The notes under the pieces are model-generated. The model was given only the letters and a program-made list of their open reading frames with translations, searched no databases and had not been told where the DNA came from. A DNA stretch of 41,618 nt from E44-bin46 sp964354655 (GTDB lineage Bacteria > Chloroflexota > Dehalococcoidia > Dehalococcoidales > E44-bin46). Location: positions 1-41,618 of the forward strand of contig CAYHAL010000011.1 in the NCBI GenBank assembly GCA_964354655.1, read 5' to 3'. Shown here piece after piece: positions 15,862 through 24,434 of the stretch (its first letter is position 1; the number at the start of each line of letters is the position of its first letter). The translations under genes were made by a program, and so were the position numbers.

Positions 15862-15871
15862 GGGTATGGCA

Positions 15872-17104
15872 ATGAGGGTTGAGAGATGCAAGGGGACTCG
15901 AGATTTATCCCCTGAAGAAATGACAAGGTTTCGCTTCATTGAGGGAGCATTTAGGGACTGCTGTCTCAAATGGGGCTATGAAGAGGTTAAGACACCAACC
16001 CTTGAGTATCTCCACCTGTTTACCTTAACCGGGACGCTTACCCCTAGTATGCTGGGTAAGGTATATTCCTTCCTTGACTGGGATGGCTGGAGTGGGGAAA
16101 GGGTAGTATTGAGACCCGATGGCACTATTCCTGTGGCTAGGCTTTATATTGAAAGTATGCAAGACAAGGGATTGGCTAAGCTCTTCTACGTAACCAATAT
16201 CTTTAGGTTTGAAGCGACAGGGAAGGAGACGAGGGAAAGATGGCAAGGTGGGGCTGAGCTTATAGGAGTGAATTCACCCTTGGCTGATATAGAATTGGTA
16301 ATACTGGCGTTAGAGGTTTTGAAAAGGGTGGGGCTTAAGGGGGTGGAGTTAAAGCTGTCCCACATTGGCTTGATACGGGGCTTACTCCTTGGGCTCGGGC
16401 TTAGCCCTGAAGAACAAGCCAAGATATTTGACCAAATTTTGGATGGGGATGTAAAGGTGCTGGCTAGACTAAAGCCGAAGAAACCTGAGCTAGATGAGGC
16501 TTTGTCCTTGTTATTGGGGCTGAAGGGGAAATCAGCTGGGTTCCTAAGGAACTTTAAGGTGCTATTTACCCCGAATTTACCTGAGCTTGAGCCTCCCCTG
16601 GACAATTTTGTACGTATTGTTGACCTTCTGGAGGCTCTAGGTTATAACTACCAGATTGACCTAGCTTCAGGGAGGGGCTTTGAATACTATACCGGGGTGA
16701 TTTTCCAGTTGTTTATTGGTGAGGAAAAGATAGGCGGTGGCGGTAGATATGATGCCCTTATTCCGTTGATGGGTGGCAGAGAAGTTCCCGCTTCAGGTTT
16801 TGCCCTTTACTTTGACCCCTTGATGAGCTTGGTAAAGCCAGCAACTTTGACTAAATCCCTGGCTCAAAGAGTCTTGATTAAGGCTGAACCAGAGGCAATA
16901 AAACAGGGCTTTAATATAGCCGGTCGTCTCCATGAAGCCGGGTATGTAGCTGAATTTAAGCTTGAAGCTAAGGAGCCAGCTAATCTGAGGTGGATACTTG
17001 ATGTTCGAAGTAAAGCCCCGTTATTTGTTTTAACCGACCAGGTCAGCCAAAAAAGGTTTGAGGCGCAAACTACAACTGAAGTTTTGGCGTTACTAAGCCG
17101 CTGA
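15872..17104 (+). CDS. hisZ: ATP phosphoribosyltransferase regulatory subunit
   Basis: 410 aa from ATG 15872 (MRVERCKGTRDLSPEEM); ATG 15866 is an alternative. It is a histidyl-tRNA synthetase paralogue: GTRDLSPEEM, RPDGTIPVARLYI and GGGGRYDAL are kept. The HisRS motif 2 is altered (FRFEATGKETRERWQ rather than FRxERPQxGRxREF) and the LVRGLDYYT motif is GRGFEYYTG. HisZ binds HisG and mediates histidine feedback control and activation. Its place directly ahead of hisG settles the choice over hisS. It retains a C-terminal anticodon-binding-like domain (about 320-410), which some HisZ proteins lack. Confidence 0.85.
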   Translation: MRVERCKGTRDLSPEEMTRFRFIEGAFRDCCLKWGYEEVKTPTLEYLHLFTLTGTLTPSMLGKVYSFLDWDGWSGERVVLRPDGTIPVARLYIESMQDKGLAKLFYVTNIFRFEATGKETRERWQGGAELIGVNSPLADIELVILALEVLKRVGLKGVELKLSHIGLIRGLLLGLGLSPEEQAKIFDQILDGDVKVLARLKPKKPELDEALSLLLGLKGKSAGFLRNFKVLFTPNLPELEPPLDNFVRIVDLLEALGYNYQIDLASGRGFEYYTGVIFQLFIGEEKIGGGGRYDALIPLMGGREVPASGFALYFDPLMSLVKPATLTKSLAQRVLIKAEPEAIKQGFNIAGRLHEAGYVAEFKLEAKEPANLRWILDVRSKAPLFVLTDQVSQKRFEAQTTTEVLALLSR

Positions 17105-17130
17105 AGAAATAGTAACATTCTTAAGGTAGA

Positions 17131-17267
17131 TTGAAGGGGCGAAGCCCCTCCAAAACCCATGCTCTTTCTGCTTTAAGGGAGAGTTAAAGAGAGGCGAAGC
17201 CTCTCTTATATAACTATGTCCCCCTCCCTTATGAAGGGAGGGGGATAAAGGGGGTGGGTTGATAAAC
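17131..17267 (+). repeat. Dispersed palindromic repeat, copy B, overlapping the hisG start
   Basis: Contains AGGGGC-GAA-GCCCCT (17135-17149) and AAGAGAGGC-GAA-GCCTCTCTT (17187-17207), then the CCCCCTCCCTT/AAGGGAGGGGG palindrome and the terminus AAGGGGGTGGGTTGATAAAC. The TTG at 17259 in that terminus is the hisG start codon. Same family as copies A, C, D and E. Confidence 0.85.
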
Positions 17268-18844
17268 AATCCCATAAAGATAGCCCTGCCTAAGGGTCGC
17301 CTTTTAACTGAAACCGCCGCCTTGCTCCAGAAGGCAGGCTGGGGACTAAATGGATACCACGAGAAAGCTCGCCTTTATCGCCTTAAATCTAAAAGGTTTC
17401 CCAATCTCTTAGCCAAGGTGTTCCAAGAGAAAGATATTCCAATTCAGGTAGCCATAGGGAACTACGATTTTGGCATCTGTGGGCTAGACTGGATTGAAGA
17501 GCTTTTGATTAAATACCCCAGCAGTGCTTTGGTTAAAGTTAAAAATCTGGAGTATGCGGAAGGTGCATTATATATGGTTGTCAGCCGGTCTCAGGGGATA
17601 TCTACGGTGGAAGAAGTCCNNNNNNNNNNNNNNNNNNNNNNNNNNNNNNNNNNNNNNNNNNNNNNNNNNNNNNNNNNNNNNNNNNNNNNNNNNNNNNNNN
17701 NNNNNNNNNNNNNNNNNNNGCATTATATATGGTTGTCAGCCGGTCTCAGGGGATATCTACGGTGGAAGAAGTCCGAGCTGGGGAGGGCATGGTGCGGATT
17801 GCTACCGAGTATCCTAACCTGGCTGAGTCCCTTGCTCTAAATCTTCGGTTGAGGCGGTTTAGTATCTTTCCCCTATGGGGAGGGGCTGAGGTCTATCCCC
17901 CAGAGAATGCTGAGTTGGCATTAATCCCGGGGAGGGCAGGGGAGAGGTCTTTTGATTATGACCTCATGCCGATAACCAAAGTCCTTAGTTTTAGTGCCTT
18001 TCTTATAGCCAATAGGGGTAGCTGGGAAACAAAAGAGCTGAGTGAGGTGCTGGCTTCTATTGAAGACAAATTACCGGTTAGTAAGAAGCAGCCCCCTTTG
18101 GCTGAGGTGGCTGGAGTGCGGCAAATAGCCGGTCGGTACTCCTCTATGCAGGCGGGTGAAGATATGGTCCGATTAGCTTTGCCTGATGGGCACCAACAAC
18201 CGCCTACCCTCCGTCTGCTGAATAAAGCTGGCATTCAGATTGACGATTACCCTTCACCGAGAAGCAATCGCCGACCGACTTCTAACTTAGAGGGCGTGGT
18301 ATTCAAGGTGATTAGACCTCAGGATATGCCATTGCAGGTAGCTAACGGGAATTTCGATTTGGCTATTACTGGAAAGGACTGGCTTTTAGACCATCTTTAT
18401 CGGTTTCCATCAAGCCCAATAGTAGAGCTCCTAGACCTCAGGTTTGGCAAGGTGAAAATAGTGGCGGTAATAAGCCAGGATTTGTCTGTATCTGATATTT
18501 ATAGCTTGAGGCGACTTAGCGCTGAACGGTTAGTGCCACTTAGGGTAGCTTCAGAGTATGTAAATATAGCTGATAAATATGCTAGAGATAACCACCTTGG
18601 AATGTATAAAGTAGTCCCTACCTGGGGAGCCAGTGAGGCTTTCTTGCCTGAGGATGCCGACTTACTAATTGAGAATGCGAAGACCGGCCAAACCCTAGCC
18701 AGGCACAAGCTCAGGATTATTGATACCCTTTTTGAGTCCACAGCCTGCCTGATTGGCAATGCAAATAGTGTATCCAGCCCCAGCAAGAGACAAAGGATAA
18801 AGTCTATCACTGAAACCCTGCGAATGGCAGCGGAGGATGTCTAG
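17259..18844 (+). CDS. hisG: ATP phosphoribosyltransferase, tandem two-domain fusion (interrupted by an assembly gap)
   Basis: HisG condenses ATP and PRPP in the first step of histidine synthesis. With the duplicated 55 bp and the 100 N removed (join 17259-17564 with 17720-18844) the frame is continuous at 476 aa, about twice a short-form HisG. Domain 1 (about residues 5-218) keeps IKIALPKGRL, GNYDFGICGLDW and LWGGAEVY, but its PRPP loop is degenerate (IPGRAGERS, 172-179). Domain 2 (about 250-460) has a degenerate start (LALPDGHQQ), yet keeps GNFDLAITGKDW, TWGASEAF and a good PRPP loop (ENAKTGQTL, 420-428). Short-form HisG needs HisZ, encoded just upstream. TTG 17259 is the only suitable start. 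It overlaps hisD by 8 bp. Confidence 0.9.
17620..17719. other. Scaffold gap (100 N) with identical 55-bp flanks
   Basis: The 55 bp at 17565-17619 are repeated exactly at 17720-17774. This is the signature of two contigs sharing one k-mer of 55 that were scaffolded instead of merged. No sequence is likely to be missing; the apparent frameshift in hisG is artificial. Confidence 0.95.
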
Positions 18845-20171
18845 GTTGAAGATTATTGAAGGTTTTGAATCAGCAAAATCAGCATTATCGCGTCAAGCCA
18901 CGGCTGAGTTTTATCAGGTTTCATCGGCTCTTAGGCAGAGGCTTACTGAGCTGTTTGGCACTGAAGACCCCGAGTCAGCAGTTAGGCAGATTATTAACCA
19001 GGTGCGTAATAGGGGGGATGCAGCCCTTCTTAATTTTACTTTGAGGATTGATGGCGTAGAACTTACCTCGTTAGAGGTAAGTAGAGAGCAGGTAGCTAGG
19101 GCTTATCAGGAAGTTGATAAAGGACTTGTATCAGCGCTTAAACTGGCAGCCGAGCGAATCCGTTCCTTTCACGCTATACTAAAAGATAATCTTTGTCGGC
19201 AGTTTACTGTGCTGGGTCTAGGTCAGCTAGTCCGACCGCTGGAGCGTGTTGGAATTTATGCCCCCGGTGGCACCGCCGGTTACCCCTCCACGGTGTTGAT
19301 GACAGCAATACCGGCTAAGGTCGCCGGGGTTAATGAGGTTATTTTAGCTACGCCGCCAAGCTCCAACGGGGCAGTTTCTCCCTCGGTATTAATAGCTGCT
19401 GATATTGCCGGGATTGGCCGTATTTTTTGTGTTGGTGGTGCCCAGGCAATTGCTGCCCTAGCCTTTGGCACCGAGTCCATCCCTAAAGTGGACAAAGTTT
19501 GTGGACCGGGCAATATCTTCGTCGTTTTGGCTAAGAAACTGGTTTATGGGGCAGTTGATATTGATGGACTTCAGGGACCGAGTGAGGTGTTAATTATCGC
19601 TGACGAAACGGCTAACCCTGACTACTGTGCTGCTGACCTTTTAGCCCAGGCTGAGCATGACCCTTTAGCCTCGGCGATTTTGATAACTACCTCACCGAGG
19701 TTAGCCAATAATGTTAACCGGGAGGTTGAGCAACAGCTTAAGACTTTGCCCCGTAGAGATATTGCCGCTGAATCTTTGCAAAGTAAGGGTAAGATAGTAA
19801 TAGTGGCTAGTATAGATGAGGCTATAGAACTAGCCAATCTTTATGCCCCAGAACACCTTTACTTAATGGTAGACAAAGCTGCTACTTACATTGACAAGAT
19901 TTCTAATGCCGGGTGCATATTTGTCGGTGAAAAATCGACTGTGGTTCTGGGTGATTATGTGGCTGGACCAAGCCATGTTTTGCCTACGGGAGGGACTGCC
20001 CGATATAGCTCACCGCTTAATGTAACTGATTTTATTAAGTTTACCAATTTGGTTAATCTAGATGAGGTTAGTTTAAAACAAATAGCCCCAGCAGCATCAA
20101 TCATTGCCAGGGCTGAGGGGTTTGAGGCTCATGCCCGGGCAGTGGAAAAGCGGCTGCAGGGTGGTTTTTAA
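18837..20171 (+). CDS. hisD: Histidinol dehydrogenase
   Basis: 444 aa, about the usual length for HisD (some 430), with a slightly longer N-terminus. HisD performs the last two steps of histidine synthesis, oxidising histidinol to histidine with NAD and Zn. Motifs: PLERVGIYAPGGTAGYPSTVLM, GAQAIAALAFGTESIPKVDKVCGPGN, GPSEVLIIAD, LLAQAEHDP (catalytic region) and PSHVLPTGGTARYSSPL. The ATG at 18837 overlaps the last 8 bp of hisG, so translation is probably coupled. Confidence 0.96.
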   Translation: MSRLKIIEGFESAKSALSRQATAEFYQVSSALRQRLTELFGTEDPESAVRQIINQVRNRGDAALLNFTLRIDGVELTSLEVSREQVARAYQEVDKGLVSALKLAAERIRSFHAILKDNLCRQFTVLGLGQLVRPLERVGIYAPGGTAGYPSTVLMTAIPAKVAGVNEVILATPPSSNGAVSPSVLIAADIAGIGRIFCVGGAQAIAALAFGTESIPKVDKVCGPGNIFVVLAKKLVYGAVDIDGLQGPSEVLIIADETANPDYCAADLLAQAEHDPLASAILITTSPRLANNVNREVEQQLKTLPRRDIAAESLQSKGKIVIVASIDEAIELANLYAPEHLYLMVDKAATYIDKISNAGCIFVGEKSTVVLGDYVAGPSHVLPTGGTARYSSPLNVTDFIKFTNLVNLDEVSLKQIAPAASIIARAEGFEAHARAVEKRLQGGF

Positions 20172-20196
20172 GGTTATGACTTGGCGGGTATGTGAT

Positions 20197-20928
20197 ATGT
20201 TGACCAAGGATGAGTTGAAGAGATACCAGAGGCAGATAACTATATTCGGTGAAAAAGGCCAGGGAAAGCTCAAGAAGGCGAAGGTCTTTATCGCTGGTGC
20301 TGGAGGTCTCGGTTGCTCTATAGCCGTGTATCTTACAGTTGCCGGGGTTGGAAAGCTGAGGATAGTTGATAATGATATTGTCGCCTTGGAAAATCTGAAT
20401 AGGCAGATACTACACTGGGATAATGATATCGGCAAGAAAAAGTCAGAATCGGCTAAAGAAAAGCTCGGGAGGATGAATCCCGATGTTGAAGTGGAGGTTA
20501 TATCAGAAACGATGAACAAGGGTAATATTGATGAACTGGTTGGTGATTTTGATATGATTGTAGATGCCATGGATAACTTTGCTACCAGGTATGTGCTAAA
20601 CAAAGCCGCCTTAAATAAGAAAATCCCATTCTTTCACGGTGCCGTTCATGGGTTTTATGGGCAGGTAACAACGATAATCCCCGGTAGAACGGCTTGCTTA
20701 AGGTGCATATTTCCTGAGGCACCACCAGCAACAGTTCCCCCCGTGGTTGGGGTAACCCCTGGTCTCATAGGTTGTATTCAAGCCACCGAGGTTATAAAAT
20801 ACATCCTTGGCATTGGAAGCCTGTTGGAGAACAGGCTCTTGATGTGGGATGGGTTGAATGGTAAGATAGATGAGCTTCCATTGGAAAGGAATCCAAGGTG
20901 TGAAGATTGTGGTCAAGGGGTTGGCTAG
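20197..20928 (+). CDS. ThiF/MoeB/HesA-family adenylyltransferase
   Basis: 243 aa from ATG 20197 (GGCGGG 8 bp upstream), starting MLTKDELKRYQRQITIFGEKGQ as E1-like enzymes do; an upstream ATG at 20176 is possible. Rossmann motif GAGGLGCS (about residues 28-35), RQILHWDNDIGKKKS, the ATP-binding Asp in DAMDNFATRYVLN, and two zinc CxxC pairs (CLRC, CEDC). GVTPGLIGCIQATEVIKYILG is the usual signature. It adenylates the C-terminal Gly-Gly of a sulfur-carrier protein; the next gene, 3 bp on, is that carrier. I infer MoeB-like activity for the molybdenum/tungsten cofactor of the aldehyde ferredoxin oxidoreductase two genes downstream. Confidence 0.9.
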   Translation: MLTKDELKRYQRQITIFGEKGQGKLKKAKVFIAGAGGLGCSIAVYLTVAGVGKLRIVDNDIVALENLNRQILHWDNDIGKKKSESAKEKLGRMNPDVEVEVISETMNKGNIDELVGDFDMIVDAMDNFATRYVLNKAALNKKIPFFHGAVHGFYGQVTTIIPGRTACLRCIFPEAPPATVPPVVGVTPGLIGCIQATEVIKYILGIGSLLENRLLMWDGLNGKIDELPLERNPRCEDCGQGVG

Positions 20929-20931
20929 ATT

Positions 20932-21252
20932 ATGAAGGTAAAAGTGAAGTTCTTTGCTACCTTTAGAGAGTTATTTGATGCCGAAAAAGAAGTTGAGCTG
21001 GAGAGCGGGTCTACTATTAAAGACCTACTAAATATTATAGGCGATTCTCGCCGGCGTCGTCAGAAGATTTTTGACCGTTCCGGTAAGCTCCAACCCTATG
21101 TCAAAATATTAAAGAATGGCCGGAATATCCAGTTTTTAGAGGGGGTTCATATTGAACTGGAGGGCGAGGATGTCCGCTTTCAGGGTGGGATTCATACTAA
21201 ACTCGACGATGGGGATGTGGTGGCAATATTCCCCCCTGTGGGTGGGGGTTAG
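20932..21252 (+). CDS. MoaD-type sulfur-carrier protein with internal duplication
   Basis: 106 aa, beta-grasp fold, ending VGGG, so the C-terminal Gly-Gly needed for adenylation and thiocarboxylation is present. The start KVKFFATFRELF and the segment VKILKNGRNIQFLEG are family-typical. The C-terminal half repeats itself with a 15-residue period (IQFLEGVHIELEGEDV at 66-81 and VRFQGGIHTKLDDGDV at 81-96), which makes the protein longer than usual MoaD. It sits between the E1-like gene and the oxidoreductase, as in many aldehyde ferredoxin oxidoreductase loci. Confidence 0.88.
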   Translation: MKVKVKFFATFRELFDAEKEVELESGSTIKDLLNIIGDSRRRRQKIFDRSGKLQPYVKILKNGRNIQFLEGVHIELEGEDVRFQGGIHTKLDDGDVVAIFPPVGGG

Positions 21253-21351
21253 TGACTGGAACTTCAGCCCAATATATAAACTCTGGAGATACGCTCAACA
21301 ACCTGGAATTCATCAGGTTTAAATCTATTTTAATCTAAAGGAGGCGCACTA

Positions 21352-23166
21352 ATGGTCAAAGGGTTTGCTGGTGAAATCGCCAGGGTGAATCTATCAACAG
21401 GGGAGATTAAGAAAGAGAAGATTAATGAAGAGTGGGCAAGACTATTCATTGGTGGCCGGGGCTATGGGAGTAAAATAATCTACGATGAGGTAGACCCCAA
21501 AGTTGACCCCCTTGCCCTAGGGAATAAGGTGGTTATTGCCACCGGACCGACCGGTGGCTCTAATGCCCCGGCATCGGGAAGGACCATGGTGATAACCAAA
21601 GGGGCTGAGACTGGTACTATTGCCTCCAGCAACGTTGGCGGCTTCTTTGGGCCGGAACTTAAGCAGGCGGGATATGACATGGTTATTATTGAGGGAAAGG
21701 CAGAGAAGCCGGTATATCTCTGGATTAAAGACGGCAACGTTGAAATCAGAGATGCTAAGCACCTGTGGGGAGAAAAGACGATTCATATTGAAGAAGTGAT
21801 GAAGCAAGAAACTGACCAAAAGGCTAGGGTCATGAATATTGGTCCGGCGGGAGTGAAGCTGTCCCGGATTGCTAACGTTATGTTTGACGCCTATCGAGCG
21901 GCGGGTAGGAGTGGGGTAGGGACGGTTCTAGGTAGCAAGAACTTCCTCGGGATAGCGGTAAGGGGAACCAGAAAGGTTGAGGCTTTTGACCCGGGAGAAC
22001 TCAAGGAGGCGGTGGCTCAAGCCCGTAAGTTACTAAAGGAGAGCGAGATAACTAACAAAAATCTGCCAAAATATGGCACGGCTATCATGGTTAACATTAT
22101 AAATGAGCGCGGTGGCTACCCGGTCAGAAATGCCCAGGATGCCTACGATGACGACGCCGGTGTTACCGGTGGCGAGGAAATGGCCGATAAGACTCTGATA
22201 AAGAAGTGGGCTTGCGCTGCCTGTCCCATTGCTTGCGGCAGGGTCACCGAGATACGGGAGGGAAAATATAAGGGGCATCGCGGACAGGGTCCTGAATATG
22301 AGACGACCTGGGCACTGGGCTTAATGTGTGGTGTCCATGACCTGAATGCCATTACCTATGCTCATTATCTGTGTGATGAATATGGGCTTGATGGAATTTC
22401 GGCTGGAGTCACTATTGCCTGTGCTATGGAGCTGTATGAGAAAGGATTTATACCAAGGAAGGAAGCACCGTTCCCAATGAATTTTGGTGGTGGCGATACT
22501 CTGGTTAAAATGGTGCAAATAATGGGTGAGAGGCAAGGTATCGTCGGGAATTTGTTGGCTGAGGGCTCGTATCGGCTGGCTGAGCACTACGGTCATCCCG
22601 AACTGTCAATGAGTTCCAAAAAGCAGGAAATGCCGGCATATGACCCGAGGGCATTTAAGGGCATTGGACTTAACTATGCCACCTCAAACCGGGGAGCCTG
22701 TCATGTCAGGGGCTATACTATTAGCCAAGAGGTTCTAGGCTGGCCATATGCGGTGGATAGGCTAGCTTATGAAGGGAAGGCGGAGCTGACCAAGTACATG
22801 CAGGACTTCACTGCCGGACCTGTTGATTCGGCGGGGATGTGTCTATTTACCACTCTTGGTCTGAGATATGTTTCTGATTATGGACCAATGCTAAGGGCGA
22901 TAACCGGGATACCATATTCTGACGATGAACTTATGAAGGCTGGGGAGAGAATATATAACCTAGAGAGGCTTTTCAACCTGAAGGCAGGGCTTACCGGGAA
23001 GGATGATACCCTCCCGCCGAGATTACTTAAAGAGCCAATACCCACTGGACCGTCTAAAGGTGAAGTGTTTGAGCTTGACCGAATACTCCCCGAGTACTAC
23101 AAATTGAGGGGATGGATAGACGGAGTGCCAACCAAGGAGAGGCTGCAGGAGCTTGGGTTAAAATAA
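21352..23166 (+). CDS. Aldehyde ferredoxin oxidoreductase (tungsten-pterin)
   Basis: 604 aa, the full length of the AOR family, which oxidises aldehydes to carboxylates (or the reverse) with ferredoxin, using a bis-pterin tungsten cofactor and a [4Fe-4S] cluster. The first two domains bind the pterin (GPTGGSNAPASGRTMV, SSNVGGFFGPELK, GPAGVKLSRIANV). Cluster ligands are Cys288, Cys291 and Cys295 (CAACPIAC) and Cys497 (DSAGMCLF), all present. The cytoplasmic location is inferred from the absence of a signal peptide. A perfect AAAGGAGG lies before ATG. The 99-bp gap upstream holds a small hairpin (AACCTG/CAGGTT, about 21300-21319). The subtype (AOR, FOR, GOR) is not resolved. Confidence 0.93.
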   Translation: MVKGFAGEIARVNLSTGEIKKEKINEEWARLFIGGRGYGSKIIYDEVDPKVDPLALGNKVVIATGPTGGSNAPASGRTMVITKGAETGTIASSNVGGFFGPELKQAGYDMVIIEGKAEKPVYLWIKDGNVEIRDAKHLWGEKTIHIEEVMKQETDQKARVMNIGPAGVKLSRIANVMFDAYRAAGRSGVGTVLGSKNFLGIAVRGTRKVEAFDPGELKEAVAQARKLLKESEITNKNLPKYGTAIMVNIINERGGYPVRNAQDAYDDDAGVTGGEEMADKTLIKKWACAACPIACGRVTEIREGKYKGHRGQGPEYETTWALGLMCGVHDLNAITYAHYLCDEYGLDGISAGVTIACAMELYEKGFIPRKEAPFPMNFGGGDTLVKMVQIMGERQGIVGNLLAEGSYRLAEHYGHPELSMSSKKQEMPAYDPRAFKGIGLNYATSNRGACHVRGYTISQEVLGWPYAVDRLAYEGKAELTKYMQDFTAGPVDSAGMCLFTTLGLRYVSDYGPMLRAITGIPYSDDELMKAGERIYNLERLFNLKAGLTGKDDTLPPRLLKEPIPTGPSKGEVFELDRILPEYYKLRGWIDGVPTKERLQELGLK

Positions 23167-23167
23167 T

Positions 23168-23182
23168 CCTCCGAAAAGGAGG
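23168..23182 (+). terminator. Weak hairpin after the oxidoreductase gene
   Basis: CCTCC-GAAAA-GGAGG directly after the stop codon, with no T-run, so termination is uncertain. The 158-bp gap to hisC holds a second weak hairpin (TTGGG/CCCAA, 23256-23271) and no clear promoter. Confidence 0.3.
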
Positions 23183-23324
23183 GGTTCACTTCGAGGGTAT
23201 CAAAGGGGTCGGATTGGTAGCTTCCTATTTTTAATCTACCCCAGTGTATGTTGTTTTGGGTAAATTCCCAATTTCGTGTTAATAAGCATTGAGGTTTAAC
23301 TAGTTTTAGCTTAGGGGAGGGGGA

Positions 23325-24434
23325 ATGACTAAAGGGGAAGGAATAGAGAAATTTATTCGGTCTGATTTGGTTGCCTTTAGGGGCTATGCTGCCAGCACAT
23401 TTCCGGAGACATTAGAGGGGAAGATTGAAGTCCCGGTAGAAAGTATTATTAAGCTGGATGCCAATGAGAACCCCTATGGCTGTTCACCCCGTGTAAACCA
23501 GGCTCTAGCTGCTTATCCTTATTTAAATATCTACCCCGATGCCGGGCAAACCGAGCTCAGGCAGCTATTACAAAAATATACCGGTGTTGGCGTCGAACAA
23601 ATTGTGGCTAGTAGTGGCGGCGACCAAATTATAGAGCTTGTTTTGCGCTTATTTGTTGAACCTGGTGACGAGATAATAAACTGTGTTCCTACCTTTGCCA
23701 TGTTTCGGTTCTATACCGAAATATGCAGTGGCAAGCTGGTTGAGGTACCCAGGGACGAAAATTTCGCTGTTGATGTGACCGCAGTCAAGGCAGCCATAAG
23801 TAAAAAGACCAAAATAATAATCCTGGCTAACCCGAATAACCCAACCGGAACGATTACACCGCAGCCAGACATTTTAGAGATATTAGATACCGGGCTGCCA
23901 GTGCTGGTTGATGAAGCATACTATGAATTTAGTCGAGAAACAGTAGCTTCACTGGTTAGGCGGTATAAAAATTTGATGGTGTTACGGAGTTTCAGCAAAT
24001 GGGCTGGGCTGGCTGGTTTGAGGATTGGCTATGGTATATTCCCGCCTGAAATTGCTGATTATTTATTAAAAATCAAGCCCCCGTATAATGTAAATGCCGC
24101 CGCTTTAGTCGCTGTTCGGGAGTCGCTCAAGGATGTTGATTATTTGATGGATAGAGTAAAGGCTATAATTGATGAGAGGGAGAGGCTGTTTATTGAGCTA
24201 AAGAAGCTGAGATTTTTAAAGCCCTTCCCATCACGGGCTAACTTTATTCTCTGCTCGGTTCTAAATGGCAAGGCAAGCCAGCTACAGCAAAAATTACGGA
24301 ATAAGGGCATACTGGTTCGCTACTTTGACGCACCACTGCTAAGAAATTCCGTTCGTATTAGCGTTGGCAAACCAGAACACACCGATGCCCTGATTAAAGC
24401 ACTACAAGAGCTAGAGGAGGAGATAGGTGGCTAA
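23325..24434 (+). CDS. hisC: Histidinol-phosphate aminotransferase
   Basis: 369 aa, fold-type I PLP aminotransferase. It converts imidazole acetol-phosphate to histidinol-phosphate. Motifs: LDANENPYGCSPRV, ASSGGDQIIELV, NPNNPTG, VDEAYYEF, and the PLP lysine in SFSKWAGLAGLRIGYG. The C-terminal VRISVGKPEHTDALI carries the substrate-binding Arg. ATG after GGGGAGGGGG. It overlaps hisB by 8 bp, so the two are coupled. Confidence 0.93.
   Translation: MTKGEGIEKFIRSDLVAFRGYAASTFPETLEGKIEVPVESIIKLDANENPYGCSPRVNQALAAYPYLNIYPDAGQTELRQLLQKYTGVGVEQIVASSGGDQIIELVLRLFVEPGDEIINCVPTFAMFRFYTEICSGKLVEVPRDENFAVDVTAVKAAISKKTKIIILANPNNPTGTITPQPDILEILDTGLPVLVDEAYYEFSRETVASLVRRYKNLMVLRSFSKWAGLAGLRIGYGIFPPEIADYLLKIKPPYNVNAAALVAVRESLKDVDYLMDRVKAIIDERERLFIELKKLRFLKPFPSRANFILCSVLNGKASQLQQKLRNKGILVRYFDAPLLRNSVRISVGKPEHTDALIKALQELEEEIGG

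Noticed and set aside
15872..17104. Histidyl-tRNA synthetase (hisS)
   Set aside because: Motif 2 and the histidine-binding motif deviate from HisRS, and the gene directly precedes hisG, as hisZ does.
17524..17840. Separate short frames across the hisG gap
   Set aside because: They arise from the duplicated 55 bp and the arbitrary 100 N; collapsing the overlap restores one frame.
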